Assembly (NCBI GenBank): GCA_905221605.1
Contig: CAJNDS010002627.1
Location: 191,857 to 255,856, forward strand
DNA from: Symbiodinium natans
Lineage: Eukaryota; Sar; Dinophyceae; Suessiales; Symbiodiniaceae
Length of the DNA stretch: 64,000 bases
Direction: 5' to 3'
Part shown: positions 11,607 through 23,495 of the stretch, piece by piece
Position numbering within the stretch: the first letter of the stretch is position 1
Layout: the number at the start of each line of letters is the position of its first letter
Position numbers and translations under genes: made by a program
The notes under the pieces: generated by a model
Database searches by the model: none
What the model was told of the DNA's origin: nothing
The model's input: the letters and a program-made list of their open reading frames with translations, nothing else

Positions 11607-12437
11607 ATAATAATATCAGCGAAAGACACCCGAGAAGCGAGCACGGTTTCCCGAATCAACTCTGTTTGGACTTGGGGTGCTTGGCCGTCTTGGGGTATGC
11701 TTCGGTGGTACTGCCATTGCCATCTGGCATAACATGAAGTTCGCAGAATCATCCTCATCCACTCATGAAGAGCCTGCGCTTGCATTGCCGGGGTCCGCGA
11801 CCGATGAATAAGTGTCTCAAAGGATCAGAGAGCTTCAAGGAAGCCCTTGACATCAATCTGAAACACCGAACTTGCAGACTCAAAACCGCAACCGCGCCGA
11901 TGACAAAATGAAGCCTGCACACAGGCTTTCAGGGTCAGGGAGAAAGGACAACAAATGAGTCGTCACTTGCAGCTCCCCCCTGAAAGATCTTGGCACCAGG
12001 CCAGTGAAACAGAATCCGCTGCAGGACCTGTCCCGTCTGTCCAGCTGCTCGGGCTGGAGTTGGGGAAATGAACTCCTTCTGGGCGACTGTGTGATTTTGG
12101 GGCGGCTGTAAGATTCGTCAAGGGTTTGAGGCTCTTGTTCTGCAGCCTATTCTCAACGTGGCGTGAGCGATCGTGTCGGCGCGACATCGCCACAAGCCAT
12201 ATCAGAGTTCCCTCAATAAAGCGCCAACGCCAAGTGGCCCCAGACTTCAGCAAAGTTTCGGTGTCAGAGTCATCAGTGAACTGAGGCAAAACCCCTCATG
12301 AGCCTCATGGCTGTCTCTACGGACACAAGGCTCCTCTAGTAGCAAGCAAACCAACCGCAAGAGGGTACGAGACGTTTCGGGTTTGTGGGGCTCGGAAGCG
12401 GCTGCTATTGAATAAACTCTTCATCCCTTGACCCTAC
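11607..12437. other. Unassigned spacer
   Basis: No gene recognised; the longest frame is 11963-12289 minus (108 codons). Confidence 0.5.
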
Positions 12438-12533
12438 GGGTTTAGGGTTTAGGGTTTAGGGTTTAGGGTTTAGGGTTTAGGGTTTAGGGTTTAGGGTTTA
12501 GGGTTTAGGGTTTAGGGTTTAGGGTTTAGGGTT
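12438..12533 (+). repeat. Perfect telomeric array (TTTAGGG)13
   Basis: About thirteen uninterrupted heptamers without variants, which suggests a young or homogenised array. Confidence 0.97.
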
Positions 12534-12634
12534 CTACTTCATCATACTTCGGCTCCGTAAGGACATCGGGCCTTCCGACTCTCCGGACTGGACAAGAATT
12601 GGCACTCCTTGGCACAGGGCCCCGGTGTCACCCT

Positions 12635-12694
12635 AGGGTTTAGGGTTTAGGGTTTAGGGTTTAGGGTTTAGGGTTTAGGGTTTAGGGTTTAGGG
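12635..12694 (+). repeat. Perfect telomeric array (TTTAGGG)8
   Basis: Eight perfect units, 101 bp after the previous array and in the same orientation. Confidence 0.97.
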
Positions 12695-13056
12695 GCCCTG
12701 CAGCCTAGCAGCCACAAACTCCCCAAACCACCAACAAACCTAAACTGTCGGCTCAAGGCCGCTTGCTTGCTGTTTCTGGGATGTCCTCGCTGAAACCAAC
12801 TCCTCGCTTTAGAGCATAAGGGCAGGGATCATCAAGAAACCGAAAGACACATTCGCATCGTTTGATTGGATGTAGTGCTTGTGTTTGTGTATGTCAGTGC
12901 GTGCGCGCCCTGCCTCCCTACCTCCCTCCCTACCTCCCTGCCTGCCTGCCCGCCTGCCTGCCCGCCTGTGTGTGAGTGTGTGTGTGTGTGTGGGTGGGTG
13001 CGGGTATGGGTGTTCGTGTGGGGGCGGTTTGCGTTTCTGTGACAGTTGGCTGATGA
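12695..13056. repeat. Spacer with CCTCCCTA/CCTGCCCG and GT runs
   Basis: Unassigned DNA to about 12905, then tetranucleotide-like CCTCCCTA and CCTGCCCG steps (12908-12966) and a TG run (12967-12995). The small frame over it (12879-13076) is low complexity. Confidence 0.7.
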
Positions 13057-13082
13057 CCTTAAACCCTAAACCCTAAACCCTA
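13057..13082 (-). repeat. Interstitial telomeric array (CCCTAAA)n
   Basis: Three units with a leading CCTTAAA variant. Confidence 0.9.
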
Positions 13083-14740
13083 TGGCTTTCGACTTCTCCT
13101 GAGGTGGCCAGTGCGCTGAGGGTGCGGGTGTAGCGTGTTTGCGCGTCGCCCGCTCTGCTGCGGGCAATTCAGCGTTGCGCCTTGGTTGTTTGGAAGCTGT
13201 TGAATTTGTTTTTGATATGCTAAATCGTGATCATAGCGCCGCTACTGCATTTCTTGCTCGACGCCGCTGTTCTTAGCTTTGCAATATGGAGTCGCCGCTT
13301 GCCCCGGCACCGCGCAGCATTGTCGCGGCTGTATCGTTGGCATCGCCTGTTCAAGTCAGCCCTTGCGGCTATCAGTCAGGTACGTAGACACGCGCGTGAT
13401 GATCGAGCGCTGGGCTGTCAGAGCCGCCCACCTCAACGATCGGTGCTGATGTTTGCCTTACTAGACGGCTGACCGTTATCACTTTCGGGTCCAGCCACGC
13501 GAGCTCTTCGACGTCTAACTACGTTGCGAGATCCTCCTTGAGCACTTTTAGCGATCCTCGTTCGACCTTGCTCCTCTCATCGTACGCCAAAGTAAAATAC
13601 CGCTGATTTGTGAGAGCCACTATGTCATGTTGCGTGTTAGGTTATCAATTGTCGCACATTTCGTTCTGCCGACCTGCGATGCGGTTGTTTAGGCGAATCC
13701 CACGAAGCCTTGTCTTGAGTATTAAGTACATCAGTCGCACATGACAATGACCCACGCAACAGATCGCGGCTCCGTGGATTATATTGCCCCAAAACACTCG
13801 CGAAGCTTGCTCTGGAGCCTGCGTCCTGCTGTCTCCTTCCGATCCGTCCCGGCTCATGCACAACTGTCGAGTATCGTTGTCAGCCGACGGCTATATGTAC
13901 TTCGCACAGTTACAGTACAATCAGGACTCAACCACAAGAAATATAGGTGTGATGGGGTCGCACGCTCTTGAGTAAGGGATCGGTGCCCCCCGTGTGAGTG
14001 TCACCGGTCGATGAAAACACCCCAAAAAAGGGTGCAAACCCAGAATGCAACCATGGCACTTCTCTGTACTACGTACGAGAATTGTGGGCATCATCACGGC
14101 TAGGACCACAGTTGTGATGGTGAGTACGAACACGACCCTGCAGTTCTGATTATGCTTGTTGTTGCCAAGGTGCGGGGAAGGTGCGCTCGACGTCCTTCCA
14201 GATCTCTTTTAGAAGCTCTTCGTTCACCTCGACCAGAGAGGCTTTAGGATTTGACATTGCTGTAGTGGTTTTTCTAGCCCAGCCACAAATTGGAACTACA
14301 GTAAAGCTTCTCCGATGACTGCACCCTAAACCGCGATTGGGAGGGGCCGCTAGGCCTGTCAGGGTTTAAGAATACCTGCTTTCCTCGCACGGGGGGTTCG
14401 GCTAGGAACGGTACATACAATTCTTTGCTGCCCGTCTTTTTAGGTAGAAAGAATTCCTGTGAGCAAAAAACCGTGTATGATCTCCTCACTACCAGAACTA
14501 CTGCCAAGATAAAGAAACTGATGGGGCCGTTATCTCTTTCTTAAAGGGACTATTTGGTATTTTTGGGAGGTTCATTTTGCGTTATTGCTAGTAACTCTTG
14601 GTTTGCACTTTCTGCTCTTGTATATCTTTCACGCTCATTGTTGGACTGGAATTCACTTCTCAAGGAACTTTTATTCTTCTGTCTTATAACCTTTGATTTG
14701 GAATACTTTCTAGTGTATATTTGCTTTTTCAGGCGATGAT
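13083..14740. other. Unassigned, array-free spacer
   Basis: About 1.7 kb with no telomeric array. A strong 5' splice-site-like AGGTACGT lies near 13379 at the end of an open stretch from 13227; I cannot place a matching acceptor or identify a product. The 14520-14740 part is T-rich. Confidence 0.45.
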
Positions 14741-14768
14741 TATGACAACTCTCTCTCTCTCTCTCTCT
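14741..14768. repeat. (CT)n microsatellite
   Basis: About 13 CT dinucleotides. Confidence 0.95.
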
Positions 14769-14869
14769 GCACGCTTAGCCCCCCCCCCGAAGGGGGAGCT
14801 GCCCCGAGGGGCGCGCCAGTCGCAAGTGTCATGCGGTTCGGGGCTGCGGTTTTCGCAGCCATGCCAGGT

Positions 14870-14871
<2 letters not shown>

Positions 14872-14947
<76 letters not shown>
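14872..14947. repeat. (CT)38 microsatellite
   Basis: A perfect CT tract of 76 bp. The spacer before it contains a C-run/G-run hairpin (CCCCCCCCGAAGGGGGAG) at about 14780. Ser-Leu and Arg-Glu frames across it are artefacts of the repeat. Confidence 0.97.
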
Positions 14948-14949
<2 letters not shown>

Positions 14950-15930
14950 CCCAGAGTTCAATGCACCAGAACTACCAACATAATGCGATTGGTCGACTCC
15001 CTTAGGACGACACCAATGAACAACGAACCTCCGATGCATGTGGCATCGGCAACACAGGCTTCTGCAGTGCTGGAACTCCAAACTGCCTGAATCTTCAGGT
15101 ACGGATTGTCCGCATTCCGAGACCTGCAGCACCGAACAGTGGGATCACACAACTTCCACAGCCTGCAACCAGCACATACTGCGCAGAGCCGCCCGCGTGT
15201 GCTCACGTGCCATCGGAAAGCCGAAGCTTTGAAGTCAAGATGGCAAGGTGAACATCAATCCCCGAAACTCCCCCCACCAGTCAAGCACGAACTTGATAGC
15301 TATCTGGCCAACGACCTGCCCGAATCCCGAGTTCCCTGGGGTAAACGTGACGAAGGATGCAGTGAGGATGCGGCAGTGGATTGCAAAGCTTCGGATCCAC
15401 GGCTTTGACGTCCGTCTCCCTTGCGATGCGGGATGCACTTTGTGTTGCATTCCTCGATTCAAGATCGATAACCCCGCCAGCCCATCGTGCGAACTTCTAC
15501 AACTGACCTCCGCAGTTCTGGGGGCGGGGCCCCTGCAACTCCATGAAGTTCTGGTGTAGGGTTCAGTGTTAACAGTGCTGTAGCGGAGGTCTTGTCTGGT
15601 GATATTCTGTGGTTCCGTTGGTTTTGTTCGGATATACTGCCAGTAGGTAACACTATGTGGGCTCGCATCGTGTTGCCTCTGTGGGGCGTTCAGCTGGTCA
15701 AGGGGTGCCAATGGCTAGCTGGGATGGTAACCAATCAACTGGAGGAACAAGAAGAGTACCAGAAAGCAGTAAAGAAAAAAGGCCGAATGTTGCTTAGGAT
15801 TCAGGGTTCCCATACAAATCCCCTGCTTGGACGGAAAGTTGCCCAGACAAGCTGTGAGCGGCACTTCCGGTACTCTTCCACGAGCTCAGCATAAAGCTTT
15901 CGATGCCTAGGCTTTATAGGGTTGCGGGAG
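14948..15930. other. Unassigned spacer
   Basis: Several overlapping frames of 100-158 codons on both strands (15235-15711 minus is longest). None has a domain I recognise, and the overlap argues against any one being real. Confidence 0.45.
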
Positions 15931-15966
15931 TTTAGGGTTTAGGGTGTAGGGTTTAGGGTTTGGGGT
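15931..15966 (+). repeat. Interstitial telomeric array (TTTAGGG)n
   Basis: Five units with TGTAGGG and TTTGGGG variants. Confidence 0.9.
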
Positions 15967-16857
15967 GAGTGTACCCTCAGAGGCGAGGCCTGTCAATCTT
16001 CTCGGTGCGCCGGCTGGAGTATCCGCGCTTTTGCATCGTGCAGGCTTTGGGCAAGTAGTTGAGGGCCCAAACTAGCACGACACCGATGATGGTCCTGAAC
16101 ACAACTCCAAGCCCAATCGCTCTTGCCCCATCTGGTTTTCAGAAGCTTCACACCCATCAATGCCAACAAGCCTTCAAGCTCGCACACCCCGCTCCTGAAG
16201 AGTAAATCAGCAATCTCACTGCCCCCTTTCTGAGCCACCCTAGTTGTTTCGGGGGGGAACTATCCCATCTCTAGCCTTGTATACTCCATGAGGCCGGGGA
16301 GCGTGTCAAGCTCCTCCGCCCACGCTTCGATGCTCTCGCCGCTGACGACGCCTCGCCGAGTGCAAGCAAAAGCTCACGGGAAGCGTCTTCAAAACTCAAA
16401 ACTAAGATAAACTAAGCGTTCATGACTAGTGACTCATGGACTCATGGCTCGTTGTTCACAAGAGGCTTGCGTCTCGGTGGTGCTTCGAGCTATTGAAGGG
16501 CGAGCCGGGGCCCAAAGCTACCTCCAGGCACGGCGCATGAGCTTACTTTGGTCAGCTGCGGATTCAGGAGAATTGTCTGGTCCGGATGACTCTTTCCATT
16601 TACAAACCGCAAGGCAAACGGACCTGTCGGATGATCGAAGTACTTCTACCATTAGCAAATGCTCGGGGGGTTGTAGGTTTTCAGGGTACCTGTACGGTGC
16701 GAACCCGAACCCTGCTTGACAAGCGCGAAGGAGGTACCCAGCAGCTTTATCCAGGCCTCAGAAGCAGCGGAGGCCACGCTGAGGTGTTCAAGGCATGTGT
16801 GAAAACTCGGTCCGGCCGGAAACATACTTGGAATGCTTGAGACTAAGGCGGCCGCGT
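15967..16857. other. Unassigned spacer
   Basis: No gene recognised; plus-strand frames at 16429-16719 (96 codons) and 16586-16840 (84 codons) overlap in different phases. Confidence 0.5.
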
Positions 16858-16888
16858 TAAACCCTAAACCCTAAACCCTAAACCCTAA
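16858..16888 (-). repeat. Interstitial telomeric array (CCCTAAA)n
   Basis: Four clean units. A 15-bp direct duplication (AGCGGCCTTCAGGCT) follows at 16920-16955. Confidence 0.9.
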
Positions 16889-17005
16889 TTCGCGCGGGAC
16901 CCCCTAGAGTTACTGCCTGGAGCGGCCTTCAGGCTTTCACAGCGGCCTTCAGGCTGACCCTGACCCTGGTATCTAGGGGAGCTTACGCAAGCAGTGTCTG
17001 TTAGA

Positions 17006-17066
17006 GGTTTGGGATTTCGGGTTTGAGGGTTTAGGGCTTCGGGTTTAGGGTTTAGGGTGTCTAGGG
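17006..17066 (+). repeat. Decayed telomeric array
   Basis: TTTAGGG-related units with many substitutions (TTTCGGG, TTTGAGGG, CTTCGGG); only two are perfect. Confidence 0.8.
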
Positions 17067-18025
17067 ATTATGTGCATTTTATGCGAATTATAAGGAGATA
17101 AGCTTCCCTTCATTCAATTTTAATGCTGCGCTGAGTTCGGGGGGTGGGAGGTGGGTGGAGGGGCTCTGGGAAAAATAAGCGCAGAATGGAGGGGCTGGTA
17201 TTAGGGGCAAGGGATTCTTCTGGTGTCGAAAACCAAAACCAGGAAAGCGCACCAAGATGAGCCAATTCAGTGCCCTTCGTTGCTTGTCAGGATTCGGGGT
17301 CTCATGCTATGTAAACGAGAACGACACCCCTCCGTTGAAGCAGTAGCTCATCTGAGAAGCGTAGTATATGAGGTGAAGGCAGCTGAGCTCTTGATCCTGA
17401 AAGTCAGACAACATGCCTTCAGCCTGATCTTCCTAGGTTCCACGCGAGTCGGCGGAGTGGCCGTAACTCACCGACCTCTTGCAACAGATGCCAGCGTGTG
17501 CAAGATTCTCATATTTTAGGCAAGAACAACATCTCAGGAATCCCAAACCCAAAGTCCTAGAGGCCGCGAACCCTTCTTCAGACCCCGGCCCGGTATCCGA
17601 CTCTGGACTGCACATGCCTTCCTCACACCCGAACCCCCGAGATATCGATGGTTTAGAACGACTGGCCAACGGCCCCCTGGTTGGAACGCTTCGCACTGGG
17701 ATCTTGGGCTACCAGGCAAGTCACGCTTCTGCTATCCCGGCCCAGTTGTTTAAGCGGCCCACGCCAGAGGAACATGACGGACAATGTTGAAACTCAAAGA
17801 AAACCACCGCAGTCGCTGCTGCCTACGACTCTACACCTCCAAGCCTTCGATATGAATCCTCAACCTCACCTAGGAACCCTGATAGCGACCCATACGAACA
17901 CCGGCAAGCTGCGGCAAGCTGCAGACGAACTCAAAACCCAGGCTGGGTTCGGAGCCAGCTGGCCACGGTCGGCCTGATCAACGAGCCAACGGCTGCCTGC
18001 GCAGGGGCCTATTCTTGGGCCTAGA
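17067..18025. other. Unassigned spacer
   Basis: No gene recognised. Overlapping frames of about 100 codons (17223-17519, 17479-17790, 17681-17977 plus) have no identifiable motif. Confidence 0.5.
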
Positions 18026-18107
18026 GTTTAGGGTTTAGGGTTTAGGGTTTAGGGTTTAGGGTTTAGGGTTTAGGGTTTAGGGTTTAGGGTTTAGGGTTTA
18101 GGGTTTT
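18026..18107 (+). repeat. Near-perfect telomeric array (TTTAGGG)11
   Basis: Eleven perfect heptamers after one leading variant. Confidence 0.97.
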
Positions 18108-18284
18108 ACGGCTCCTTGCACGGGCGAAGAGCTACGACTAGTATCCATCCCTTGTCGTTCCTATACAGTGAATTGCCGCAGCACTGTACGAGAAGCAATG
18201 TCTTTGCTGTGCCCCTAACTACAAGTACAAGCAACCATGCAGTCTATTCTTGCTCGAAATCTTCACTGGATCTTCTTGCCCCGG

Positions 18285-18319
18285 ACCCTAAACCCTAAAC
18301 CCTAAACCTTAAACCCTAA
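18285..18319 (-). repeat. Interstitial telomeric array (CCCTAAA)n
   Basis: Five units, one CCTTAAA variant. Confidence 0.9.
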
Positions 18320-18421
18320 TTTGGGTTGTACGGTTCCATGAGTGGCCGTTGCACGCTTGGGGGATGCGGGGCGATCCTTCGAAGTTGGGATAGTCCTTCT
18401 CAAAGAGCTGCCGCAGCCCCC

Positions 18422-18540
18422 ACATCATACGAGTACATAATATATTCTATACAATATACTTATTAGATATAACCAATCTACAATAGGCACTGCATGACAT
18501 ATTCCATCTAATCTAGAATCTACACTCTATAGTATACGCT
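18422..18540. other. Small AT-rich island
   Basis: About 120 bp of strongly AT-rich DNA (repeated TATA, ATATTC, TCTAGA motifs) within GC-richer surroundings. A weak end similarity (GAGTACATAAT versus the reverse of GTATACGCTC) hints at terminal inverted repeats, but not convincingly. Confidence 0.5.
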
Positions 18541-18585
18541 CAGAGGCGAAACATCCCGAGAAGCCCAGCTGCTGCCCTCAGGCAG

Positions 18586-18684
18586 CCTAAACCCTAAACC
18601 CTAAACCCTAAACCCTAAACCCTAAACCCTAAACCCTAAACCCTAAACCCTAAACCCTAAACCCTAAACCCTAAACCCTAACCC
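18586..18684 (-). repeat. Perfect telomeric array (CCCTAAA)14
   Basis: Fourteen uninterrupted units. Confidence 0.97.
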
Positions 18685-18776
18685 ACCGTGAGCCTCGGCT
18701 CCGGGCTTTGGACAGCAGCTCCTCGCTGAGCCCTCCCTCTCCCTCCATCAGCGAAGCCGGAGATCAGCGTGAAGAT

Positions 18777-18863
18777 ACCCTAAACCCTAAACCCTAAACC
18801 CTAAACCCTAAACCCTGAACCCTAAACCCTAAACCCTAAACCCTAAACCCTAAACCCTAAACC
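18777..18863 (-). repeat. Telomeric array with back-to-back junction
   Basis: Twelve units, one CCCTGAA variant. The array runs directly into CCATGGGGGTTTAGGG, so orientation flips at the palindrome CCATGG (18861-18866) with a single unit of the opposite strand. Confidence 0.95.
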
Positions 18864-18990
18864 ATGGGGGTTTAGGGTGCTCCGGGGGCATGTTCCGATG
18901 TTCCGAGGTGGTTTAAGGGGTGGCTCGGCCCCCCATGGTTGGCCTTTCAGGGTCCAGGCCCATGAGCCCCAGGGCTTCTTTCAGATTTGA

Positions 18991-19108
18991 AGGGTTTTAG
19001 GGTTTAGGGTTTAGGGTTTAGGGTTTAGGGTTTAGGGTTTAGGGTTTAGGGTTTAGGGTTTAGGGTTTAGGGTTTAGGGTTTAGGGTTTAGGGTTTAGGG
19101 TTTAGGGT
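18991..19108 (+). repeat. Perfect telomeric array (TTTAGGG)16
   Basis: About sixteen clean units after one TTTTAGGG start. With the two preceding arrays it puts about 300 bp of telomeric DNA within 520 bp, oriented C-strand, C-strand, G-strand. Confidence 0.97.
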
Positions 19109-19407
19109 GACGAGAGCGCCGTGTGTGGCGGCTATCGGGGCCCTACAATCCCGAGTCTTGCAGGCTGCTTTGGGGGGAGGCGATGTGCCCAGGATCCTAA
19201 AGCTATCTCTAAGATCCCTATGCTGGAGCCCTGACGCCGAACTGGTGGCTGAACTGGCTCTGTGCTGGTCACTTCTGAGATCTGTGGGCCGCAAGCAGCT
19301 GCGCAAGCAAGAGTCAGGAGTGTGCAGCCAATGAAGATGTCATCTTTTCGCCCCGATGCCGTGACATCCTCCTCTTCCAGGCTGAAGGCACACAGACACT
19401 TGGGCAT
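19109..19407. other. Unassigned spacer
   Basis: About 300 bp with mutually overlapping frames on both strands (72-91 codons); nothing recognised. Confidence 0.5.
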
Positions 19408-19462
19408 TTGGGTTTTGGGTTTAGGGTTTAGGGTCTAGGGCTTAGGGTTTAGGGTTTAGGGC
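19408..19462 (+). repeat. Interstitial telomeric array (TTTAGGG)n
   Basis: Seven units with several variants (TTTTGGG, TCTAGGG, CTTAGGG). Confidence 0.9.
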
Positions 19463-19578
19463 TCCAGGTTCACGATGCATCTTACAGGCCTCCTGCGCGT
19501 ACACTCGCTGTCGGAAGAGTTCAACCCTGTGGGATCAAGATGCCTGTCAGAAATCAACTCTGACACCGACATCCTTCA

Positions 19579-19678
19579 CGGGGGTCTACGAAATCAGAGA
19601 CCCCAATATAAACCCCCAAATAGTAGGATCCCCTTATAGTAAGGAGCCCGAATAAGGTACCCCGAATATCGTAAACCC
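19579..19678 (+). mobile_element. Family C inverted-repeat element, copy 1
   Basis: About 100 bp. The left end GGGGTCTACGAAAT mirrors the right end ATATCGTAAACCC. Internal landmarks shared with the other copies are CAAATAGTAGGATCCC, AATAAGGTACCCCGAAT and TAAGGA. TTCA occurs near both ends (19574 and 19679), a possible short target duplication. No coding capacity. Confidence 0.75.
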
Positions 19679-19951
19679 TTCATCATTCAAAGTAGCATGG
19701 CGGGCATCGTCACAGAAGCGTTGCCTTCCTTTCTCCCTTCTTCAGGTAGGTTTTGGGGTTTACGACGAGGGTCGCAGCGAGGTGGCCAAAGTGCAAAGAG
19801 GAGATACGGTAGCCCATACATTCCTACCCAGATTTCTACCACCCTAGGAAACAAAATCATACAATTACTCTTGCGGTGGTTACATGGTGGACCCCAAAGG
19901 GGCCCCGAATTTTGAGCCACTCCCCCTGACCCCGCCCACCACCCCAAACTC

Positions 19952-19980
19952 TGAACCCTAAACCCTCAACCCTAAACCCC
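19952..19980 (-). repeat. Interstitial telomeric array (CCCTAAA)n
   Basis: Four units with CCCTCAA and CCCTGAA-type variants. Confidence 0.9.
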
Positions 19981-20003
19981 AAGCCCACAACATGGACTAG
20001 AAG

Positions 20004-20092
20004 TTGGGATGTTCCCCCTTCTACTAGCAGTCCTTAATAGAGACTGTAATAGGGGTACTGTAGTCCCTAGTCAGGACTCAGGAACATCCCAA
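20004..20092. mobile_element. Family A foldback element, copy 2
   Basis: 89 bp with ends TTGGGATGTTCC and GGAACATCCCAA. Arms contain CAGTCCTTAATAGAGACT facing AGTCCCTAGTCAGGACT. The right terminus abuts, and shares two A residues with, the telomeric array that starts at 20091; another array ends 23 bp upstream. Confidence 0.85.
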
Positions 20093-20132
20093 AACCCTAA
20101 ACCCTAAACCCTAAACCCTAAACCCTAAACCT
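20091..20132 (-). repeat. Telomeric array fused to family A end
   Basis: Six clean CCCTAAA units beginning exactly at the right terminus of the foldback (CATCCCAA then AACCCTAAACCC), with no spacer. Confidence 0.95.
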
Positions 20133-20232
20133 GAGCTCTGGGTCGCTTTTGTTCTTTTGTCGTCCCGCGCCGACTCTGGGCCAACACCGTGACCATGCCG
20201 GCTAGTGAGACGATATATGGTGCATCTACGAA

Positions 20233-20352
20233 TTGCTTAAGAACCCCAAAAAAACACACAATAAAGAATAATAATAGTAGAAGTAAAAATCTTCCTTATT
20301 AAGGGTAATATGGGTAATATTATTTGTTTGTTCTTTTGGGGTTCTTAAGCAA
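20233..20352 (+). mobile_element. Family B inverted-repeat element, copy 1
   Basis: 120 bp bounded by perfect 19-bp inverted repeats beginning TTGCTTAAGAACCCC. The AT-rich core has CTTCCTTATTAAGGGTAAT. Related copies lie at 52226 and 55434. No coding capacity, hence MITE-like. No clear target duplication. Confidence 0.85.
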
Positions 20353-20516
20353 ACAGTAGGTATGTAGGGCGCACAGAGCTTCAGGCACGAGACGGTCGAA
20401 GGTTTTTAAGTGGTTGAGGACGCACGGACTTTGGGCTCCGGATGTAAGATGAGATTGAAAAACTCTCAAAAAACCGAAAAAACTCTCCCCAGAGACCTGA
20501 ATCGAACCCGAAACTA

Positions 20517-20554
20517 CCCTAAACCCTAAACCCTAAACCCTAAACCCTAAACCC
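20517..20554 (-). repeat. Interstitial telomeric array (CCCTAAA)n
   Basis: Five clean units. Confidence 0.95.
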
Positions 20555-22170
20555 GCTCAAGTACTCCTACATCCTTGGGAGCTGGGGCTTCCGGCAGCGG
20601 TGAGATGGCGCGAGGCACCGGGCCGTGGTCGTACTTTCGCAGGAGTCTTAAAATTTTTTTTTTGGGGGGGGGGGGGGGTTACTGTGGTATAATTGCACGG
20701 GGACCGTAAGGGAATACCATTCGTAATTCTTCCGACCCCTGTATTTTTTTGAAAGTCTTGGGACTGCACAGATCGTGCGCTTGTTGGTCGTCGGGGGGCT
20801 TCGCTGGGCTTCGGACTCTCCCATGCGTGGACTTCGGAGATGATCGCGACACTCCACGGAAGAGAAGGTGCCACGCGACATCCAGTAGACACCGAGACTC
20901 ATGGACGCATAGCCCTAAAATGTTCTAAATCTCATCCTGAGCTCTGGAGGCGCGTGCCAGCACGAGCACCGCACGAGCGCGCATTCTTTGGGCGCCCTGC
21001 CAGTTTAGCAGAGGGCCGTGCGCGCTGTGCGTGCACGGTGCGTGGATGCCCCATGAGCAAGGTACCGAATGAAGAGAGGCCACCACTGCCCGAAAAAATT
21101 AAAGCTTTCCACAAGTGAACCCGACATCTTTCGCCTGGAATCTCAAGCCAAGAACCCTCAATGTCAATCCGAGCTTCAAAGCTCACATTGTGAGGCCCCT
21201 CCTTGCATGTCCGATCGCTGTAGTAGAAGTTCCACACACTCCTTAAGCATAGGCCCAAAATCGAGCCACCTCTCCAAGGGCATTACGACTCCGTGTGGTC
21301 CGCAAGCCGGAAGTAGTCCTGGGAAGCCCACCCAGGCTGTTGTGGGAGAGCCTTGTGCTGCTTTGAGGCTGTCCTGCTTTAGGCTGCATTGGTGTAGTCT
21401 TGTGCTGCTTTGGGGTTGTACTGCTTTGGACTGCAGTGGTTTTGGGTTGAATTGCTCTCGGGTTATACTGCTTTGGGGTGTATTGCTTCTTTGACCCGAT
21501 GTTGCACGTAGTGCCCCCCCCCTCATGGCGCACGTCTTGTTCATCTGTTGGGGGTATCCGGAGTTGAGTCAAGGGCTCTTTCCCTAAGACTTCTTGGGTG
21601 GTTCCGAGGCTGTTCAAGCCCACACCAACCTCACAGGCCATGTCCACTCTGACGCTGTCGCCCTAGCTCACGGCATGAACCATACACTGAACCACTGCAA
21701 GTAGTTGCAAGCAACTCCTGCAAGGAATGTTTCGGACATGGAAACCAGACCTAACCATGCTCATGAAATCTCATCAACACGGCGAGCAGAATCAGCCGCC
21801 CAGCCGCAGATTCCGCCAGCGTCACAGGGCTAGGATCGTCCGTGTCGTCCTTGGAACTCCCAAACTCTTGTCGGGTTCAAGAATGCTCTAATGAACAGCA
21901 GCAAACGTTCGCGCCCGCCCTCTCACCCGCCCAGCCGGGACGCAGCCAAACGCACCCACCATGCGCGCACACATGCGCGCACAGAGACCTGAAGATTGGC
22001 ATAGAATTCCAATCAAGGGGGTAGGGAGAGATGAAGGTGAAGTGAAGTTTTTTTGCACCAAAGGGCCCCCAAACAGGAGGAACGGCACACCTGCCAAAGC
22101 AGCTGGATGAGATGATCCGACAATGGGGTAGGGACAAGCCCCGCAGCATCAGATCTAAGGAATGGTACAT
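20555..22170. other. Unassigned 1.6-kb spacer
   Basis: Contains a T10-G15 homopolymer junction at about 20655-20680. Around 21350-21490, TTGTGCTGCTTTG- and CTGCTTTGG-like phrases recur irregularly (a degenerate short repeat of about 20 bp). Frames of up to 141 codons on both strands (21069-21494 plus, 21243-21647 minus) are shaped by that repeat. No gene recognised. Confidence 0.5.
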
Positions 22171-22824
<654 letters not shown>

Positions 22825-22870
22825 AAAAAAAAAAAAAGGAGGCTGAGAGAGAGAGAGCGAGAGAGAGAGT
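22825..22870. repeat. A13 run and (GA)n tract
   Basis: An A homopolymer at 22825-22838 followed by GA repeats at 22846-22869, closing the compound microsatellite. Confidence 0.9.
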
Positions 22871-22897
22871 CCAACACCCAAATATTTTCATCACATA

Positions 22898-22918
22898 ACC
22901 CTAAACCCTAAACCCTCA
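22898..22918 (-). repeat. Interstitial telomeric array (CCCTAAA)3
   Basis: Three units, 28 bp from the microsatellite. Confidence 0.85.
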
Positions 22919-23265
22919 AGCCGTGAAAGAAACTAAATTGTGCCAGGTGGCACGGTAGGTGCGAGGTGAGGATGCCGGCGAGGAAAGCTGTGCAACGTCA
23001 CTCTCTTCGCGCTCTGATGCACTTTGACAATGCCACATACTTAAGGCCGAGCGATGCGGGTATGTACGGCTGTTCAGCTGGTCAGTTTGGTACTTGTGAA
23101 ACATGCCGTGACTTGATTTGTAAGCCTCATCCTCAAAGCCTACACACCCTCAGCACCACATCCCAACGCGACCTAGACCCCGTCCTGCACAGCTGGGCTA
23201 GAGAGGGCTCCTCGCCCTGAACCCGAGAACAATCCCGGTTCTGTACCGCAGGTGTAAATCCCCGC
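22919..23265. other. Unassigned spacer
   Basis: A plus frame at 22966-23220 (84 codons) and an opposing minus frame; nothing recognised. Confidence 0.5.
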
Positions 23266-23328
23266 CCCTAAACCCTAAACCCCAAACCCCAAACCCTAAA
23301 CCCTAAACGCTTAACCCTAAACCCTAAA
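23266..23328 (-). repeat. Interstitial telomeric array, variant-rich
   Basis: About nine units with CCCCAAA and CGCTTAA variants. Confidence 0.9.
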
Positions 23329-23445
23329 GAGTTTCTGGTGTTTGGGACCTCCGACCTGCGGAGCTCGGGGCTTCGCAGGGGCGAAGGGTATAAGTGGCAG
23401 GAGTGGTGTGGAAATCTGGAAGAACGCCCTCTAACCCTGAAATCA

Positions 23446-23495
23446 CTAAACCCTAAACCCTAAACCCTAAACCTTAAACCCTAAACCCTAAACCC
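23446..23495 (-). repeat. Interstitial telomeric array (CCCTAAA)n
   Basis: Seven units, one CCTTAAA variant. Confidence 0.95.

Noticed and set aside
18777-18880. CCATGG junction as an end-to-end chromosome fusion
   Set aside because: A fusion should read TTTAGGG then CCCTAAA; this junction reads CCCTAAA then TTTAGGG, the reverse order, with only one unit on the right.
20490-20516. tRNA-like B box (GGTTCGATTC on the minus strand)
   Set aside because: The bases on either side do not form a T stem and no matching acceptor or anticodon arm is visible.
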